DNA from: Rhizobium sp. R711
GTDB lineage: Bacteria > Pseudomonadota > Alphaproteobacteria > Rhizobiales > Rhizobiaceae
Direction of reading: 5' to 3'
NCBI RefSeq assembly: GCF_002211365.1
Contig: NZ_LOKZ01000039.1
Span: forward strand, 169,243 to 233,242
Length of the DNA: 64,000 bases
Below the pieces are notes generated by a model. That model was not told the origin of the DNA, ran no database searches, and worked only from the letters and a program-made list of their open reading frames with translations. Shown here one piece after another: positions 61,205 to 64,000 of this stretch. The position numbers and the translations under genes are program-made. Within the stretch, counting starts at the first letter, position 1. Every line of letters starts with the position of its first letter.

Positions 61205-61916
61205 CCAACAAAAGCTAAGGGTCGCGGCAATTGCCGATCTGCATGTCAAGGAGGACGACACGACGTCCTACAGGGATCTGTTTGCTGAAATCTCCGGGCT
61301 GGCGGATGTCCTGGTCATTGCCGGCGACCTGACGGATCTCGGCAAGCCGAAGGAAGCCGAGCGACTTGCCGCCGACCTTCGCAGTTGCACGCTCCCCGTC
61401 ATTGCCGTGCTCGGAAACCACGACCACGAAAGTGACATGGTTGACGAGGTTTCGTCGGTTCTGATCGATGCCGGCGTCAAGTTGCTGAACGGCCAACCCG
61501 CCGAAATCGACGGCGCTGCTTTTGTCGGTGTCAAGGGCTTTGCCGGTGGTTTCGGGCGCCACATGCTCGGCTCCTTCGGCGAGCCGGCCATCAAAGCCAT
61601 GGTCGCCGAAAGCGTCGATGAAACAATGCGCCTTGAAAACGCAATGCGCCGAGTCCGCTCCCAGCGGGCCATGGTCGTCCTGCACTATGCGCCAGTTCTG
61701 GAAACCGTCGAGGGCGAACCGCGAGAAATCTACCCGTTTCTCGGATCGTCCAGGCTCGCCGAGACAATCGATCGCTTTCCCGTCAAGGCTGTTGTTCACG
61801 GCCACGCTCATCGGGGAACCTACCAGGGAAAGACACCCGGCGGCGCGCCCGTCTATAATGTGGCGGCGCATGTCGAAAAGCCGACGGGCAAGCCCTACGC
61901 GCTGCTCGAGCTCTGA
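61197..61916 (+). CDS. Metallophosphoesterase (calcineurin-like)
   Basis: 239-residue phosphoesterase. Metal ligands in order: D-x-H in AAIADLHVKEDD, GDLTD in VLVIAGDLTDLG, GNHDHE in VIAVLGNHDHES, then MVVLHYAPV and the final GHAHRG. No signal peptide. GAGG lies just before the ATG. Substrate unknown: a nucleotide, a phosphoprotein or a phosphodiester. Its pairing with a nucleotidyltransferase suggests addition and removal of the same nucleotidyl group; this is a guess. Confidence 0.9.
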   Translation: MTDQQKLRVAAIADLHVKEDDTTSYRDLFAEISGLADVLVIAGDLTDLGKPKEAERLAADLRSCTLPVIAVLGNHDHESDMVDEVSSVLIDAGVKLLNGQPAEIDGAAFVGVKGFAGGFGRHMLGSFGEPAIKAMVAESVDETMRLENAMRRVRSQRAMVVLHYAPVLETVEGEPREIYPFLGSSRLAETIDRFPVKAVVHGHAHRGTYQGKTPGGAPVYNVAAHVEKPTGKPYALLEL

Positions 61917-61962
61917 TCGATTTGGCACGCCTTGAATTCTTTGCCTGAAACAATGTCGCCGG

Positions 61963-63282
61963 TCAGCCGGAGGTGACGCGCCAGACCGTGTTGCCGGCAT
62001 CGTCGGCAATGATCAAGGCGCCCTTCTTGTCAAGGGCTAGCCCGACCGGGCGCCCGCGTGCTTCATTCTGCGCGCTCAAGAAGCCATTGACGACATCGAT
62101 CGGCGCACCGCTCGGGTGCCCGTCCCTGAAGGGAACGAAGATGACCTTGTAGCCATTGAACGCGTAGCGGTTCCAACTTCCGTGCTCGCCAACGAAAGCA
62201 CCGCCGCGAAAATTGGCCGGAAAGCTATTCCCCGTGTTGAACACCATGCCAAGCGGCGCGACATGCGAGCTCAGCGCATAGTCAGGGACGATCGCCTTGG
62301 CGACCAGGTCAGGACGTTGCGGCATCACCCGTGGATCAAGGTTGCCGCCATAGTAACTATAGGGCCACCCATAAAATCCACCCTCTTTGACAGAGGTCAT
62401 GTAGTCCGGGACCAGGTTGGGACCGAGTTCGTCGCGCTCGTTGACGACGGTCCAGAGCGCTTTTGTCTGCGGTTCGAAACTGAGACCGTTCGGATTGCGC
62501 AGCCCGTCAGCGAAGATGCGTGAACGTCCGGTTTGGCGATCGACTTCCCAGATCGCTGCACGTCCCTTTTCGGCTTCCAGGCCGTTCTCGGTGATATTGC
62601 TGTTTGAGCCGACGCCGACATAAAGACGCTGGCCGTCCTCGCTTGCCACCAGGCTTTTTGTCCAATGGTGATCGATCGGACCGCCTGGCAATTCCGTCAA
62701 TCGTGTGCCGGGATCGGTGATTTTCGTTTCACCTTCGACATAGGGGAATCTGACAATTGCATCGGTGTTGGCAACGTAAAGGTCGCTGCCCACGAGAGCA
62801 ACGCCGAAGGGCGAATTCAGGTGATCGAGAAACACTTCCCTGAGGTCTGCCGTCCCGTCACCATTGCTGTCGCGAAGAAGGGTGATACGGTTGACCGGCT
62901 CTCCCCCGCCCGTGCCGGTCGCCAACGATTGTACGAACCCCATGATGAGATCCTTGGGCCGTTTTGCCGATGCCTCCGGCGGCGCCATGGATTCAACGAC
63001 CAGCATGTCTCCATTCGGCAACGTATAAACTGATCTCGGATGCTTCAGGCCGCTCGCGAAAGCCTGAATTTTCAAGCCGGCGGCCACTGATGGGTTCTCA
63101 TCCTCTTTCCAGCCGACGACTTTTGCCACCCGCATGGGCGGAATGAGGTATTGAGAGAGTGCCGGCAGTTCGGGATTGGGCCCGATTTCGCCAGATGGGT
63201 CCGGATCCCTATCGCTACACGAACTCAAGGCGGAACAAGCCAGAAGTGCTGAACCGAAGCAGGTTTTCCATAAAAGATTCAT
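61963..63282 (-). CDS. Glucose/sorbosone dehydrogenase-like β-propeller lipoprotein
   Basis: 439-residue periplasmic lipoprotein (lipobox ALSSC, about residue 21-22). It has the six-bladed β-propeller of soluble PQQ-type sugar dehydrogenases: SVYTLPNGDMLVVES, LNSPFGVALVGSDLYVANTDAI, FADGLRNPNGLSFEPQT, GFYGWPYSYYGG and VGEHGSWNRYAFNGYKV. PQQ ligands cannot be confirmed by eye. ATG overlaps the DUF2231 gene stop. May oxidise sugars at the cell surface. Confidence 0.9.
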   Translation of the reverse strand: MNLLWKTCFGSALLACSALSSCSDRDPDPSGEIGPNPELPALSQYLIPPMRVAKVVGWKEDENPSVAAGLKIQAFASGLKHPRSVYTLPNGDMLVVESMAPPEASAKRPKDLIMGFVQSLATGTGGGEPVNRITLLRDSNGDGTADLREVFLDHLNSPFGVALVGSDLYVANTDAIVRFPYVEGETKITDPGTRLTELPGGPIDHHWTKSLVASEDGQRLYVGVGSNSNITENGLEAEKGRAAIWEVDRQTGRSRIFADGLRNPNGLSFEPQTKALWTVVNERDELGPNLVPDYMTSVKEGGFYGWPYSYYGGNLDPRVMPQRPDLVAKAIVPDYALSSHVAPLGMVFNTGNSFPANFRGGAFVGEHGSWNRYAFNGYKVIFVPFRDGHPSGAPIDVVNGFLSAQNEARGRPVGLALDKKGALIIADDAGNTVWRVTSG

Positions 63283-63731
63283 GTGAACCAATCCTCCGAC
63301 CTGCGGTGCTTTGCAATCGCCCCGCACAGGGCAGCAACAGCTATTGCAGCAGCGGTAAACGCCGAAAGGGCAAGTCCACTTGGAACGACGGATGTCCAGG
63401 CGTCACGGCTATGAATGAAGACATTCAACAGCGAGAGGATGAAAGCGATCGTGAGACAGGCGAGGTAGATCCATGAGACACTCAGGCCCAAGTCTATCAC
63501 GTTGCGAACGACGTCGATGACAACGGTCACCGCGGCGACGATGCCGACCAGCACTCCCGCTGTGAGCAGCCAGACGGAAAAGTTGGCCCAGGTCATCTCC
63601 GCGGTTTGCCAATAGACAATATCGGTCAAAAGCGCACCGATAAGACAGGCGGCACAAAAGTGCAGCGGTACGCTGCTCAAGGCCAAGGGAGCCGGACCAG
63701 CAGGTACCACGCTTAACCGAGCCATGGTCAT
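63279..63731 (-). CDS. DUF2231 membrane protein
   Basis: 150-residue protein with four predicted helices: HFCAACLIGALLTDIVYWQT, SVWLLTAGVLVGIVAAVTVVIDVV, WIYLACLTIAFILSLLNVFI and TAAAIAVAALCGAIA. The pattern fits DUF2231, often found with c-type cytochromes or PQQ dehydrogenases. ATG at 63731 (AAGG 3 nt upstream) or 63725. First gene of the operon with the dehydrogenase-like lipoprotein. Confidence 0.85.
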   Translation of the reverse strand: MTMARLSVVPAGPAPLALSSVPLHFCAACLIGALLTDIVYWQTAEMTWANFSVWLLTAGVLVGIVAAVTVVIDVVRNVIDLGLSVSWIYLACLTIAFILSLLNVFIHSRDAWTSVVPSGLALSAFTAAAIAVAALCGAIAKHRRSEDWFT

Positions 63732-63753
63732 GTTCCTTCTGATTTGTTTTTCA

Positions 63754-63778
63754 AACAATGCGGCCGAAAGAAGGTTCC
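63754..63778 (-). promoter_or_regulatory. EcfG/RpoE2-type promoter candidate for the DUF2231 operon
   Basis: Minus-strand GGAAC (63778-63774), 16 nt, TGTT (63757-63754). The leader would be about 16 nt. Confidence 0.6.
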
Positions 63779-63886
63779 CCGCAATCGCCGGATGCTCGTG
63801 CGGCAAGCAACAGAGAGGCTCAGGCCCATTTTGTTTGGCGAGACCGATTGGGTGTTCATTCTTGACCTGCGCACTAGGCCGTCGAC

Positions 63887-64000
63887 TCATAAACTCTGAC
63901 ACCAGATCCTTGCGGCGACGAGTTTGACAGCTGCGAGATAGTTTTCCGGGCGCTTGTCGTAGCGAGTGGCGATACCTCGAAACTGTTTGATCTTGTTGAA
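63887..64000 (-). mobile_element. C-terminus of an IS5-family (IS427-group) transposase, cut by the window edge
   Basis: The last 37 codons read FNKIKQFRGIATRYDKRPEN and then YLAAVKLVAARIWCQSL, stop. This is the usual end of IS427-type transposases (KxxRxIATRYDK…NYLAxVxLAxxRIWL). The remainder lies beyond 64000. Confidence 0.85.

Overview
The window looks like a replicon of a Rhizobiaceae bacterium (Rhizobium/Sinorhizobium/Agrobacterium type), more likely an accessory replicon than core chromosome. The evidence is ugpB, DUF982 and DUF3606 small proteins, CsbD, a MipB/TalC-type transaldolase, an RES/Xre toxin-antitoxin pair, a caa3-type oxidase cluster and, most tellingly, many promoters of the alphaproteobacterial general-stress sigma factor type (EcfG/RpoE2: GGAAC, 16-17 nt, CGTT or a close variant). 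No rRNA, tRNA or CRISPR array was seen.

Layout. 1-6.3 kb: truncated ugpB, a GNAT acetyltransferase, transaldolase, CsbD, an Xre/RES toxin-antitoxin pair, and a divergent DUF3606/DUF982 pair with back-to-back EcfG-type promoters. 6.4-12.4 kb: an RND efflux operon (two lipoprotein adaptors and a pump) diverging from its TetR regulator across a perfect palindrome. 12.6-16.3 kb: a methyltransferase, TetR and FAD oxidoreductase island bordered by two outward-facing remnants of Tn3-family transposase 3' ends. 16.4-18.6 kb: lipoprotein, Nramp-like transporter and two PRC-barrel proteins. 19.1-30.8 kb: an eight-gene, translationally coupled glycan operon (two nucleotide-sugar epimerase/decarboxylase-type enzymes, a hydrolase-epimerase fusion, four glycosyltransferase-like proteins, a methyltransferase) diverging from an alcohol dehydrogenase and a Gfo/Idh/MocA oxidoreductase. 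30.9-40 kb: cytochromes c, a caa3-type oxidase operon and a YdeP-like molybdopterin oxidoreductase. 40.3-42.9 kb: an iron-permease-like protein and a chemoreceptor. 43-47 kb: decaying DNA with remnants of an M20 peptidase, a peptide ABC ATPase and an amino-acid oxidase. 47-49.2 kb: a second Nramp-like transporter. 49.2-56.4 kb: an unusual locus with a phosphoribosyltransferase/kinase-like protein, myo-inositol-phosphate synthase, a histidine phosphatase, a hydrolase with permuted half-domains, an FrhB-like iron-sulfur protein and a polysaccharide pyruvyl transferase. 56.6-63.7 kb: EEP nuclease/phosphatase, PLD, DUF72, nucleotidyltransferase, metallophosphoesterase, glucose/sorbosone-dehydrogenase-like lipoprotein, DUF2231. 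The right edge cuts an IS5-type transposase.

How it fits together. Thirteen candidate EcfG-type promoters sit a short distance upstream of start codons, in the right orientation, for CsbD, DUF3606, both DUF982 genes, the glycan operon and its divergent partner, the YdeP/oxidase operon, the iron-permease-like gene, ino1, the pyruvyl transferase, PLD, the nucleotidyltransferase and DUF2231. Much of the window therefore reads as a stress-response island. The most interesting part is the pair of carbohydrate loci (19-31 kb and 49-56 kb). They share a related hydrolase module and the same promoter type, and I infer that they jointly make or remodel an inositol-linked or pyruvylated surface glycan under general stress. 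That product is a hypothesis, not something the sequence proves.
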